The notes beneath the pieces are model-generated. The model was not told the origin of the DNA, made no database searches, and worked only from the letters and a program-made list of their open reading frames with translations. Of a stretch of DNA of 64,000 nt, positions 41,455 to 56,314 are shown piece after piece. The stretch is from Cacajao melanocephalus (taxonomy: Eukaryota; Chordata; Mammalia; Primates; Pitheciidae). Within the stretch, counting starts at the first letter, position 1. Each line of letters opens with the position of its first letter. A program made the translations under genes and the position numbers. The stretch lies in assembly GCA_963573385.1 (NCBI GenBank), contig CAUYLG010021515.1, positions 18,790 to 82,789 on the forward strand, read 5' to 3'.

Positions 41455-42306
41455 ACCTTTAACCAGCCAATGGGGATATTTCTTCATTCGCAGCCTCTAT
41501 TGATACACAGGATTACTTTTGTATCCTTTAGTATCCTTTTTAAGAAAATGGGAGTAAGATATTCCACTTATGGCGTCCATTGCTGTTATTTCCTTTACAA
41601 TTAAAACAAAAATAATTTTGTCATGTAGTGAAGGATGGTGTTACAAATTAATTTACTTGAGGTCAAATTTGCTAGGTAGGCTACTGCTTCAGAGATAGTT
41701 TTCCACATAAACTTTGCCATCTCTGATAACTTTCCTTGTACTCCCGTACTCAAGTAAGCAAATCCTGCTTTTATATAATGACATGTTCCTGGAAAACCTG
41801 TATGTAATCAGAATCTTTGGAAAACATTTAAAATATATTCTTTTGAACATGCGAGCTATCCATTTTCTTTTCAATAGGTTTATACCCCATTTACCTTCTC
41901 TTCTTTTTTATTCTTAAAACAGAAAGAGGCAAGAAGCTTCCATAAAGGAATATTTGGTGTTCTGAGCAAAGGATGTCAGATCCTTCTCCCACCCATCAGA
42001 TGCCTTGCTCTGATTAAGGGAGGCATAGCTTAGCTCCTTTCATCCCCAGAATAACTTTGTTCCAGCCTCATGGGTCCTTCTTGATCCTAAAGACAGTTTT
42101 AGATGATGTCAGATAACACCACATGTAAGACCTCTGCTTCCCATAACTTTGAAGTCACAGGGCAGCTTCTACCCAGCTGGAACCAAAATAGCAAAAGGTT
42201 GCATGCCACAGGCCATCCAGGAACCACTTAGACCAAAGATAAAGACAAAGATAAAGACATGGTTTCTCTGGTGTAACCCTAGGACAAGATAGATGCAAAT
42301 CGTATC
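41455..42306. other. No gene seen
   Basis: Unassigned. A doubled 12-mer (AAAGATAAAGAC) lies at 42235-42258. Confidence 0.5.
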
Positions 42307-42317
42307 TAGAAACAGGC

Positions 42318-42611
42318 CTTGGGTATGGTGATTCATGTCTGTAATCCCAGGACTTTGGAGGTCAAGGCGGAGGATCACTTGAGGCTAGGAGCTCAGGACC
42401 AGCCTGGGCAACATAGCAAGATCCCCATCTTTACAAAAATAAATAAAAAGCTGGGTGAGGTGGTACATGCCTGTAGTCTTAGACACTTAAGAAGCTGATC
42501 AAGAGGATCAGTTGAGCCTAGGAGTTCAAGGTTACAGTGAGCTATCATCATGCTACTGCACTCCAGTCTGGTGACCGAGCAAGACTATCTCTCAAAAAAA
42601 AAAAAAAAAAA
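42318..42611 (+). mobile_element. Alu with perfect target-site duplication
   Basis: Sense Alu flanked by TAGAAACAGGC (42307-42317 and 42612-42622). It landed inside an old repeat end. Confidence 0.93.
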
Positions 42612-42622
42612 TAGAAACAGGC

Positions 42623-42676
42623 ATATAATATGTGCTTGACTAATATGTGTTGGCTAAATGAATGAATGAATGAATG
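42623..42676 (+). repeat. L2/MIR-type end with (GAAT)n
   Basis: 'atatgtgcttgactaatatg' followed by GAAT units is the usual L2 tail pattern. Confidence 0.55.
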
Positions 42677-43164
42677 GTAAAATCACTTAGGAATTTCTGA
42701 ATGTCCGTTAGACTGTTCTTAAGGAGTAGTATCATCAAATTATTGGACTCCCTTCATATCCACATGCTTAGATATGGTTACTGCATTCACTCATAAATTT
42801 TCACAAGAGCTCTTTTAATAGTGGTTTAGACAGAACTTCTCTATGATTCATTTTTTTTTTCAAAATATGAAAATAATACCCATGATGGGATGACTTGCTA
42901 TCTGGCTATCACTGCCATACTGTTATAGGCCATCCTGCCCCACCAAATCCTTTAATTTTCCCTGCTTTGCTTAGTGCAGGCGAAGCATCCCTGCCCTTTG
43001 GCCTCTTCCAACAGAGCCAACTTTCTGCTGGATGTCAGTAAGAGTTAATCAGATATGCTCATCTGAGCACAAGCATCAGCCAAAGTGTGTGCCACTGTCT
43101 CACATAAAATGAAGATGTTTCCTAAAAATGTTTAAGGAAAGCAATTAAATGTGTGAATTTCAGG
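42677..43164. other. No gene seen
   Basis: Unassigned sequence. Confidence 0.5.
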
Positions 43165-43720
43165 CTAATGGGGGAAATTCTGGCTTCAGCATTAGAAAGG
43201 TCAGGACATAAACCTGGCTCCTGAAATTTATTTGCTGGCTGATCTTGACCAACCCTTCTGAGACTCAGTATCCTCAGATAAAAAATGGGAATGATGATTC
43301 TAACTGACAGCGTTGGTTATTTATTGATTTTTATTTTTTTTGAGACAGAGTTTCTCTCTGTAACCCAGGCTGGAGTGCAGTGATGCCATCTTGGCTCACT
43401 GCAAACTCTGCCCCCAGGGTTCAAGAGATTCTTCCCGCCTCAGCCTCCCCAGTAGCTGGGATTACAGGCATGCACCACCATGCTCGGCTAATTTTTGTAG
43501 TTTTTAGTAGAGACCGGGTTTCACCGTGTTGACCTGGCAGGTCTCAAACTTCTGACATCAGGTGATCTACCCGCCTTGGCTTCCTAAAGTGTTGGGATTA
43601 CAGGCATGAGCCACCGTGCCCAGCCAGGCAGGGTTGTTTAGATTAGGTGGAATAACAGATGTTAGCATGCCTAGCATATTATAGGCTCTATTAATTGGCA
43701 GGTATAATTGTGCTGTATAG
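43165..43720 (+). repeat. MIR SINE, split by an Alu
   Basis: 43165-43325 has 'tcaggacataaacctggctc', 'gagactcagtatcctcag' and 'taaaaaatgggaatgatgat'. 43626-43720 resumes with 'gcagggttgtttagatta' and ends near 'ataggctctattaat'. Confidence 0.72.
43329..43625 (-). mobile_element. Alu, full length
   Basis: Antisense AluS-like copy inserted in the MIR. Confidence 0.93.
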
Positions 43721-44820
43721 ACCCATTTTAAACTTCTCTGAAGTTATATTCTGTATGTGAGTTTCTGCCTGGATAGCTAATGCCAAGAACTGGTTTCCCT
43801 TGGAGTTAATAGGAAAACTCTTTCAGTTGGAATTGGTATCCAAACACTTTAGCATCATTATTCTGGACGTTGGTTTATTATTTGCTTCATGTAGGTTGTT
43901 TTATTATTCTTAAATTATTTCCCTTTGGATTTATTGGCGTCTCTTCCAGTGTATGTGATGCTGACCACAGAGTAATTTGACGGTTGAAGGGATGAGGCAT
44001 TCAGTTGGAGGCAATAGCTTTTCCCTGAAAGCAGGTCTACGTTTACCCTTAAATAAAGGGGTGGTTTTACTTGTATTCACAATAAAGGCAAGAAAGTATT
44101 ATTTTGGATGAGTCTCTTACATTTACATGTACAGGGTCTAGCAACTACCCTAAAAGAGTCACACAATTATTACTTGAATATATGTTAAGATGATAAGTGT
44201 TAGGTTTTTCTTGCAAGGGGTGGGTGAAACTATTTTTCCTTACATGAAAAACCCCAATTAAAATATTAAGGAGCTTTAGAAGCCTCTGCTAAAGGCTCTG
44301 AGAAGATGATCTGGGCTGTTTATTAATCTGTTCATCCAGTGTACTTAATTCCTTTGGGCTAAGGAGGAAATTTTTTTTCCCTTAATTTCCACACTAAATG
44401 AAACACTTAGACTCTGGTATCTATTTTTCATGAATGAATATGAGAGCTGCAAAAGTCATTTAATTTGCCTGTCAGTTTCATTATGAAATTAGGGAGGTGG
44501 ACCAGGCAGTATTCTGTGCTGCCGTTCTCTGAATTGTAATGCAAATTGGAGGGATTGAATGACTGTGCAACATCTGTCAGTCATTCCACGTTCTTCTGAC
44601 GTCTGGCCTCTGAAAGATTGTAAAATTCTAATATTCAAAGGGAAGAAGTTGTTTAAACTGTCATACATGGAGTGAAAAAGCTGTACGAGAATTTTGATTT
44701 TTCACTCTTTTCTCCCCACCTTCTCCACTAGCAAGTCATTGCTGCTTCATAGACGTTCAGAAAATGTTTCTGTTGAGTTGTTCTGGGTGCCTTCTCAGGA
44801 ATGTCATGCTTTTTTCTGAT
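43721..44820. other. Repeat-poor stretch, candidate conserved non-coding
   Basis: No repeat recognised. The part 44280-44760 has a perfect octamer ATGCAAAT (44539-44546) and several homeobox-like TAATTT words. No exon. Confidence 0.45.
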
Positions 44821-44837
44821 AGAGAATGTGTTATGTT

Positions 44838-45107
44838 GCCTGGGCGCGGTAGCTCACTCCTGTAATCTCAGCACTTTGGAAGGCCAAGGTGGGTAGGTCA
44901 CTTGAGGTGAGGAGTTCGAGACCAGCCTGGCCAACATGGCAAAACCGCATCACTACTAAAAATACAAAAATTAGCTGGGTGTAGTGGCGTACACCTGTAA
45001 TCCCAGCTACTTGGGAGATGGAGGCAGGAGAATTGCTTGAACCCGGGAGGTGGAGGCTTTGAGACTCCATCTCAAAAAAAAAAACAAAAAACAATCAAGC
45101 GCGCGAG
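44838..45107 (+). mobile_element. Alu with 3' internal deletion
   Basis: Sense Alu jumping from 'gggaggtggaggct' to 'ttgagactccatctc', losing about 50 bp. It is flanked by AGAGAATGTGTTATGTT (44821-44837) and AGAGAATGTGCTGTGTT (45108-45124). Confidence 0.93.
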
Positions 45108-45150
45108 AGAGAATGTGCTGTGTTAAAAACTTTTTCCCCCTTCTATGGAG

Positions 45151-45354
<204 letters not shown>

Positions 45355-45364
45355 TTCTATGGAG

Positions 45365-45794
45365 ATTCTTAAAACTCTGCCCACTGGCAGCCTGCTACAC
45401 TATTTTCTGTAGGTTTTGTAACAAATTTGCTTCATAAAGCTTAAAAATGCAAAGGTTAAGTAGTCTGGAATTAATTTATAAGTGACATATAAGTTAAGAC
45501 TTTCTATCAAATTTGACTTCCTCTTCTATTTTTCAAATTTTGCTAGTTTTTACTATATATTTTGGTGGTAACTGTGAGAGAAACAGTTTGAGAAAAACAC
45601 ATTACCTCTCCCAAGAGTTTATAATTAATACATCTATCATATTTTAACAGTTCATCAAATGCTTTTCTCATACTTAAACTCATGTAACCCGCACTTCAAT
45701 CGATTTAGAGTCTTACAACACATTTATAAGGTGAAACATTGTTATATTGATCAACTTTTTATGGATTAGGAAATAGAGGTGTAGGAAGGTTATG
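45365..45794. other. No gene seen; AT-rich
   Basis: Unassigned AT-rich sequence. Confidence 0.5.
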
Positions 45795-46050
45795 TTAAAA
45801 GGGAAACTTCAGATGAATTTAGCAGAGCTTAATTGAGCAATGGATGATTCGAGAATAGGGCAGCCCTCAAAAACTGAACGGTGTCACAGCACTCAGGCTT
45901 GCAGCGTGGTCAGGTGGCATTCATGGACAGAAAACAGGAGTGAGGTACAGAGACTGCTGGATTGGTTGCAGCTCAGCATTTGCCTTAGTTGAAGATGGTG
46001 TGGTCAGTTGGCTCCTTGTGATTGACTGAAGTGTGGCTGGCTGAGACTCA
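45795..46050. mobile_element. Probable ancient LTR-type repeat
   Basis: 'gcagagcttaattgagcaat', 'gcgtggtcaggtggcattca' and 'tggctgagactcagcc' are phrases I associate with a dispersed LTR-like family. I cannot give its name. Confidence 0.45.
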
Positions 46051-46061
46051 GCCATTTATTA

Positions 46062-48009
<1,948 letters not shown>

Positions 48010-48705
48010 CGTTTGAAGTTTTGCATTCTTCCAAAAATCTTATTGTTGGCTGGGTGCAGTGGCTTATGCCTGTAATCCCAGCATTTTCGGAGGCCGAGGC
48101 TGGTGGATCACTTGAGGCCAGGAGCTGGAGACTAGTCTGGCCAACATGGCAAAACCCCATCTCTACCAAAACTACAAAAATTAACCAGGCATGATGATGT
48201 GTGCCTGTAATCCTGGCTACTCAGGAGGGTGAGACATGAGAATTGCTTGAACCTGGGAGGTGAAGGTTGCAGTGAGCTGAGATCACACCACTGCATTACA
48301 GCCTGAGTGACAGGGAAAGACTGTCTGGAAAAAAAAAAACGACCAAAAAACCAAAAAACTGACAAAACACCAAAAATCTTATTGTTGAAACCCTAACCCC
48401 TAAGGTGGTGGTATTTGAGGGTGGGGCCTTTGGGAGGTAATTAGAGTATGGGGCAGAGTCCTCGTGAATAGGATTTGTGTCCCTATAAAAGAGATGACAG
48501 AGAACTTGTTGCTTCTTTCTTCTTCCTTGTCCAGACACAGCAAGAAGTCAGTACCCACAGGCCAGAAATTAGGCCCTCACCAGACACTGAATCTGCCTTG
48601 ATCTTGGACTTCCCAGCCTCCAGGACTGTGAGAAATGCATTTGTTGTTTATAAGTCACCCAGTCTATGGTATTCTGTAATAGCAGCCTGAATGGACTAAG
48701 ACTCT
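48010..48705 (+). mobile_element. MaLR (MLT1-like) LTR, split by an Alu
   Basis: Sense LTR: start around 48010-48048, then 48388-48705 with 'gaaaccctaacccctaa', 'gtggggcctttgggaggtaa', 'cttccttgtccagacacagc', 'cttggacttcccagcctcca' and the 'gaatggactaagact' end. An Alu with a perfect duplication interrupts it. Confidence 0.8.
48049..48369 (+). mobile_element. Alu with perfect 18-bp target-site duplication
   Basis: Sense Alu flanked by CCAAAAATCTTATTGTTG (48031-48048 and 48370-48387). It has a mixed A/C-rich tail of about 40 bp. Confidence 0.96.
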
Positions 48706-49589
48706 CTCCTCCACTTCTCTGGGATTTGTCTTTGTGCATCTAGTCCTGGTTTCTTTTAGACCTTTTCTGTTTAGTCATTGGGCATACAGTCCAGTATTGC
48801 CAAGGCCTGAGTGTGTGCCACATGGCCTGGCAAATAGCACTGGACCTCCAGAACCCTGGAGCCCAGGCAAATTTCCTTGAGGCTGAACTATAGTGTGGCC
48901 CTTCTTAGACAGATGGGTTGTTTGGGATTGACATCACGTGATGTCCCTACGTAGATAGATAGGAAAAAGCTGGCGTTTAACAGCCACTCACTGTTTTTTC
49001 CCCTAACGACAGTCTCTTCAGGCCACTGGCCAAATGCGTAAAGTCCTTGGAGTATGACATTGGGTTTGCCGCTCCTTTCTTCCCCTGTGCCACTACTCAG
49101 GAAGAAACCAAAGGCAGGACAAGGACATTGTGTTGTGTTTCCTTGCATGAGTTAGAGACATCAGATTCTCTTTAAAAGCAGTATCATGTCTTGTCATTCC
49201 TCAAAGTGGGTGGAGCTCAGCCATTTGTCCTGACTTGTTGAGATTTGCCCTGAGGAGCAGTGTGTCTGAATGAAACTCCTGTCCCTTACAGAGACCTCAG
49301 GAAGCCCTGTCTTTTCTCTGAGTCAAAGATCTCCACAGCTCCACCACCTCCAAGAATCCTTTCATGGCCAGCTGCAGTCACCCTCTGCCTAGCCTTCTCT
49401 TGCCCCAGCACGCACCCCCCGCCCCCCCCACAGCTGGCTCTTTCTTCAGTCTCCACCCTGCCAAATCCACTTGGAAGGTTTCTTCAGCTACTTTATTTTT
49501 CTCTTTTGCATGGTGCTCTACAACAGTTTGGTTCTCTCTATCACTGAGTATGGCAGTATGGTGTATTAATGACAGTAGGGATTATATGT
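48706..49589. other. No gene seen
   Basis: Unassigned. C-rich run near 49425-49435. Confidence 0.5.
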
Positions 49590-49660
49590 GACTTGCAGAC
49601 GAAGTGAAATAATACACGTAAAGCCCTAAGCCCAGGATGTAATAAACACCAACTTGCTTG
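49590..49660 (+). repeat. MIR 3' scrap
   Basis: 'gaagtgaaataatacacgta' then 'taataaacacc' resemble the MIR end. Confidence 0.5.
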
Positions 49661-49747
49661 ACTTGCTTGATCCTTTCTCTCTCTCTCTATTTCTGGTAGC
49701 AAGTGATATGTGGGCAGGCTCTTCAACTTTTGCCTGATGAGCAGCAT

Positions 49748-50010
49748 GATAGTGTTCTGATTAAGAGAGCAGACCTTGGTCCTCTACTGTTTGGGCTCAG
49801 ATTCATTCTCTAGGTAACTTTGGCTTTGACTAAGCAAACTTAGTCAATTTACTTAGCCTGTATGCCTCCGTTTGAAAAAAAAAAATCTGTAGAGTTAGCC
49901 CTCAGAATAGTTCCTAATCATAGCACTGTTATGAACATTAAATTAGTTAATAGATGAAGTGCTGATAATACCATGTTCCTGGTACCTAGCACTGAGTGTT
50001 AAATCTGGGA
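49748..50010 (+). repeat. MIR SINE
   Basis: 'agtgttctgattaagagagc', 'gggctcagattcattctc', then 'tatgcctccgtttgaaaa' and 'ctagcactgagtgtt' follow MIR order. Confidence 0.72.
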
Positions 50011-50240
50011 GAAATATCCTGTTATGTTAGCAATAAAAGTGGGGCTGCAGATGCCATGCTGCATCAAGCAGTGGGCGTTCGTTCCTATGCAGCATTAAGG
50101 GAGGTGAGTTCCCTCTCTTTTCCTGGGAAGGCTCAGGTCATATTGGAGCTAAATTCATGGAATGGGGGCTTCAAAACTAGAGTCAAAAATCCCTTCAGTC
50201 GTCTCAAAAAAAAAATCCCTTGATGCAGCTTTGCTGGGAT

Positions 50241-50420
50241 CAGTGTTTCTGACTCACTTGAGTAAGACAGACACATTTCTCCAACCCCATCATAAGAATC
50301 ACCCGGGGCACCTGTCAGACACACCAGCTAGGGCCTTGCCCCAGACCTACTGAATCAGAGGCTTTGCGGAGGGACCTTGGAATCTGATGTCTAACAACCC
50401 AGACAAATAGTACCACCTGG
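50241..50420 (+). mobile_element. MER5-type DNA transposon (first of three)
   Basis: 'ataagaatcacccggggcac', 'cccagacctactgaatcaga' and 'ggaatctgatgtctaac' are MER5A-like (hAT-Charlie). Confidence 0.7.
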
Positions 50421-50427
50421 AAACACT

Positions 50428-50585
50428 AAATCACCTGGGAAGCTTAAGAAATGCCTGTTGCCTGGGTCTCATGCACTGGATGTTGTGATTTGTTTTGGGG
50501 TTTTGGCACATAGGCATGGGAACTTTTTTTTTTTAAAGAGCTTCTCAGCTATATCTAATGTGAGCCAGGGTTGAAAACCACTAAA
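50428..50585 (+). mobile_element. MER5-type DNA transposon (second of three)
   Basis: 'aatcacctgggaagcttaag', 'atgcctgttgcctgggtctc' and a terminal 'gttgaaaaccact', the MER5 inverted-repeat end. Confidence 0.68.
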
Positions 50586-50597
50586 ATCATACGTAAG

Positions 50598-50815
50598 TCT
50601 GTATTTTTCGGAATCTGTTGGGGGTGCATATTAAAAATGTGGATTTATAAGCCCCAGCCCCAGCCTGCTGAATTGGACTCCTGGTAGTCAGGGTAGAATA
50701 AGGGTGGGAGTAGAGGGAGTGAGGCCCTGGAATTTGCATTCAAAACAAACTTTCCATATGATTCTTCTGCATGCAGGACTTTGAGAGCTACCTGCTGAAC
50801 AGTGGTTTCCCTTAG
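50598..50815 (+). mobile_element. MER5-type DNA transposon (third of three)
   Basis: 'gtgcatattaaaaatgtgga', 'cctgctgaattggac', 'ctggaatttgcattc' are MER5/MER58-like. Confidence 0.6.
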
Positions 50816-50908
50816 TAGGCATGTGTGAAAATAGCTGAATGAATGATGCCGAATCATTGCAGTATTTCCTTTTCTTCTCAACCAGTCTGTTAGAAATGTC
50901 TTTATTCA

Positions 50909-51493
50909 AGCTAGGTGTGGTGGTTCATGTCTGAATCCCAGCGCTTTGAGAGGCTGAGACAGGCCGATCACCTGAGGTCAGGAGTTCGAGACCAGCCTGG
51001 CCAAACCCCCATCTCTACTAAAAATACAACAATTCATTGGGCATAGTGGCTGGAGCCTGTAAACCCAGCTACTTGGAAGGCTGAGGCAGGAGGATCGCTT
51101 GAACCTGGGAGGTGGAGGTTGCAGTGAGCCAAGAGCAGCCACTGTACTCCAGCCTGGGCAACAGGGCAAGACTCTTTTTTTTCTTTTTTTTTTTTTTAAG
51201 ATGGAGTTTTACTCTTGTTGCCCAGACTGGAGTGCAATGGCACGATCTCGGCTCACCGAAACCTCTGCCTCCCTTCCTGCCTCCGCCTTCCGAGTAGCTG
51301 AGATTACAGGCATGCGCCACATTGCCCAGCTAATTTTTGTATTTTTAGTAGAGATGAGATTTCTCCATGTTGGTCAGGCTGGTCTCAAACTCCCGACCTC
51401 AGGTGATCTGCCCACATCGGCCTCCCAAAGTGCTGGGATTATAGGCGTGAGCCACCGTGCCCAGCCCATACTCTTGTCTCAAAAAAAAAAAAA
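50909..51493 (+). mobile_element. Alu, interrupted by an antisense Alu
   Basis: Sense Alu body 50909-51176, resuming at 51470 with 'actcttgtctc' and its A-tail. It is flanked by a perfect GTCTTTATTCA (50898-50908 and 51494-51504). Confidence 0.94.
51177..51469 (-). mobile_element. Alu nested in an Alu, inverted
   Basis: Antisense Alu with a long T-run. ACTCTT occurs at 51171-51176 and 51470-51475, the duplication of the host Alu's 3' part. Host and guest are tail to tail. Confidence 0.94.
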
Positions 51494-51504
51494 GTCTTTA
51501 TTCA

Positions 51505-52512
51505 TGTAGTGTAGGTAAATTCATTACTTACTTTCTTTTGATTGGTATAAGAGTTTTAAATAATTTCTTCATTTTTCATATATTCTAATTTGCCCTGGAA
51601 GAAATACATGGGAGTTTTTTATTTACATTCCTGGCTATGTGAATGTAACAGTTCAGATGATGAAACCTGATCAACTTGCTGCAGAACACAGTGGACTGGC
51701 TGAACAGGTTATGTAGTTCAGCATAGATTAGCTGTGTTCTCAAGGCTGTTAAACCAAGGGTCTGACACCACTGAATGCTAGTAGTGGTTAGATATCTATT
51801 ATGGAAATGGACGTATAAAGCAGCCAAAGCCTGATGGCATGAAATAGTTATATAGTCAACCTCTCTTGAAATCTAATTCATATTCAGCTCACCAATAAAC
51901 TCTGATACTTGGACATCCCATATAGCTTGTCTAGACCCTTGCTATTTAAAGTGTGGTCCATGGGCTAGCCGCACTGGCATCACCTGGGAACTTGTTAGAA
52001 ATGCAGGCACTCAGACCCTACTCCAGCAAGCCTAGCATGTTGGGTTTGCCTGATGATGTGGCATTCTGTTTTTCCAAATCATACTCATTTCTGTTAGTAT
52101 GAGTCAGCATGCATGAGTTTGATTAACTTCAAGACATTGATGAAGTAATTGCTGAGCTTGTGAGGCTAAGAGCTGATCCTGGGCAGAGGTGAATTTATCA
52201 AGAGAATGTCCCTAAATGGGTGGCCAGTTGTCTGCCTTCAGGTGACCTTTCTTCTTGTGGGGTGCACTTTAATTTTAGTATTGGCACCCACTACAAGTTG
52301 CCTCAGATAACAGCATGGGGCTCATTTCCTTTCTGGCACGTGCACTCCAGTGAACTCCCCTCTTTCCCAGATGCATGAGCATGCTTCCTCAAGCTGCTTT
52401 TCAGCCATCCTGGACTTCAGCAGTTTGTGAGAGTCTTTGCAGATGGTGAAGAAAGAGTCTTGTTGAAATTCTATATGGTACATCTGTCTATGAATTACTA
52501 TAATTTTTTTCA
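51505..52512. other. No gene seen; MER5 scrap
   Basis: Mostly unassigned. 51940-52075 ('tgtggtccatgggctagc', 'catcacctgggaacttgtta', 'gaaatgcaggcac') is a MER5-like copy, opposite in orientation to the 50.2-50.8 kb group. Confidence 0.6.
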
Positions 52513-53310
<798 letters not shown>

Positions 53311-53597
53311 TTTTTTTTTCCTTTGAGATGGAGTCTTACTCTGTTGCCCAGGCTGGAGTGCAGTGGCGTGATATCACCTCACTGCAACCTCTGCCTCCTG
53401 GGTTCAAGTGATTCTCTTGCCTCAGCCTCCTGAGTAGCTGGGATTACAGGTGCATGCCACCACATCCAGCTAATTTTAATGTGTTTAGTAAAGACAGGGT
53501 TTCACCGTGTTGGCCATGAACTCCTGACCTCAGGTGATCTGCCCACCTTGGCCTTCCAGAGTGTTGGGATTACAGGCATGAGCCACCATGCCCCGCT
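53311..53597 (-). mobile_element. Alu with small deletion
   Basis: Antisense Alu lacking about 15 bp at 'gtgttggccatgaactcc'. Confidence 0.92.
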
Positions 53598-53619
53598 GCT
53601 GATTTCTTAATCTGTGGTC

Positions 53620-53990
53620 AGGACTACTAGTTGCCTTCCCAAATTCCATTTTCAGCTTTTCCTTTAGCAACAGAACATTAGCTTAGTTAAAGGCTATACT
53701 CAGCCTCCTTTGCAGTCAAGCTGATGTAAGTCAAAGTGTTGTGGGAAGCTCCAGAAAGGCTATCAAACTTGACCCTTTAAGAAAGGGTAGACATTTTGTT
53801 TCTTTCTCATTTCTTCTTTCTTTTGGTCTCAGACATAATGGTTGGGGCTCTAGCAGGCATCTTGGACGATGAAGTGATCATGAAAATAGAAGCGTGACGT
53901 GAGATCACAGAGGAGGAAGACAGAATAAGCTCAAATCCTGAATGACTCAAGGAGCTGCAATGCATGCATGATTGTGTGCAGACTTGAAAA
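53620..53990 (+). mobile_element. Probable ancient LTR/MER repeat
   Basis: 'gttggggctctagcaggcat', 'cttggacgatgaagtga' and 'gaggaggaagacagaataag' resemble a common LTR-like old repeat. Family unresolved. Confidence 0.4.
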
Positions 53991-54027
53991 GTTTATTTAT
54001 TTAAAAACCTTATTTATTTACATTTAG

Positions 54028-54316
54028 ATACCAGGTCTGCTATGTTGCCCAGGCTGCTGGAACATAGTGGTGCAATGATAGCTCACTGTAGCCTTGAACT
54101 CCTGGGCTCAAGCGATCCTCCTGCCTCAGCCTCACTAGTAGCTAGTACTACAGGCACACACTACCATGCCCAACTAGTTTTTGTGTTTTTTTCTGGGTGG
54201 AGATGGGGTCCTTGCTATGTGGCCTAGGATGGTCTCAAATTCCTGATCTCAAGTGACCCTCCTGCCTCATCTTGTTAAAGGGTTGGGATTATAAGCATGA
54301 GTCACTGTGCCTCACC
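54028..54316 (-). mobile_element. Alu, old (AluJ-like)
   Basis: Antisense, strongly diverged Alu. Confidence 0.9.
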
Positions 54317-54397
54317 AAAATTTATTTAATATGAAAGAGAAATCCTTCTTATCTTAAGACATTGTTCTTTTTTTTCTTTTGTATGCAACCAACCCTG

Positions 54398-55018
<621 letters not shown>

Positions 55019-55207
55019 AAACCCAATTCTTAATAAACCTTGGGTTTGTGGATATCAGCAGGTTCAGAGACTCCGAAAGCATCCACTCCAAAAGTGTCCC
55101 TGAAGGCTGCACTCTCTGGCCTTACTTCTGAGGAAATATGTGGCACTCCAGCCTTCCATACTTCCCTCTCTCCACTAAATTCAACAGTACCTCTTGAGTA
55201 ATCAGCG

Positions 55208-55390
55208 GAGATTGCAATGAGCTTAGCAGAGTTTGCTATAAGAGCGTCTTGTTTTGGCCCATTTTCTAATTACACTATATCAACTTAATTCTGTTCTTTT
55301 GTTTAAAATGCTCTGGCTCCTCCCTGTTCTTCAACAATCATTAGGTTTATTAGTAGCCTAACCATAGGTACATATCTAGATTATGTTGTG
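55208..55390 (+). repeat. Direct repeat, copy A
   Basis: Matches 56134-56314 at about 88% over its last 160 bp (from 'gtttgctataagagc' to 'tctagattat'). Most differences are transitions. Not a family I recognise. Confidence 0.9.
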
Positions 55391-56133
55391 AACGTCAAGA
55401 GGTATAAGAGCAGCAGAGGGCTGGGGGCCAAATAAATATGCCTTTAAATTTGACCTGTAGGTGAGCTGGATTGAGGCGGAACAAGGGTGGCTTTTAGGTT
55501 TTTATTTTCCCTGAACACATTTAATGCATGAGTAGCTGAGGAGAATCAGAGGGGCATAAAAACCCAACCTGATTTCCCAGGCTATCAATTATGTCAACTT
55601 GACAGTGATTTCTCCCCTCCCTGTACTGTTCTGTTTGTTCCAATTCTTTTCAAAGTCTTAGGATACTAACCTTTAATTTTATTTTAGAATACATACTATA
55701 AAGATTGCAATTTATGGATCAATGTCTTATATTCATGAATAGCACTAGTGCATGTATTAATGGGGAAAGGCAGATGAAATGGCAGGGAGCTGGAGGGTAG
55801 GCTTTGGTGAGGCACACAGTGAGGGGTAGAACTTGGGAAGTGGCCCAGCTGTTGACGTCTTAACCATGTGCTCCAGCAGTGTGGCCATTCAGCCTTTGCT
55901 TCAGTGTCTTTGATATGTGGGCATGATTTCCTGTAAAGAAGACTAAAGTTATTTCAAATGACTGTTGATGTATGTGAGAATTTGCAGAACTGTATGTGTC
56001 TATGGATATAGAGAAAGAATGCGGGGAGGGGGGACTCACTTTATTAATATTTTACATTAACGACTACTTCTGAAATGTTTTAAGCGTAACTCGTGAAAAG
56101 CACTAACTTTTGTACTTAACATTCTGTCCTTTC

Positions 56134-56314
56134 GAGATTGCTAATTTGTGGTGCAGTTTGCTATAAGAGCATCATGTTTTGGCCTATTTTTTAATTGTAC
56201 TATATCAATTTAATTCTGTTCTTTTATTTAAAATGCCCTGGTTCCTCCCTGTCCTTCAACAATTATTAGGTTTCTTAGTAGCCTAGCCACAGGTATAAAT
56301 CTAGATTATTTTGT
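56134..56314 (+). repeat. Direct repeat, copy B
   Basis: Second copy, 926 bp downstream of copy A and in the same orientation. Homology begins weakly at 'gagattgc' and is strong from 'gtttgctataag'. Confidence 0.9.
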
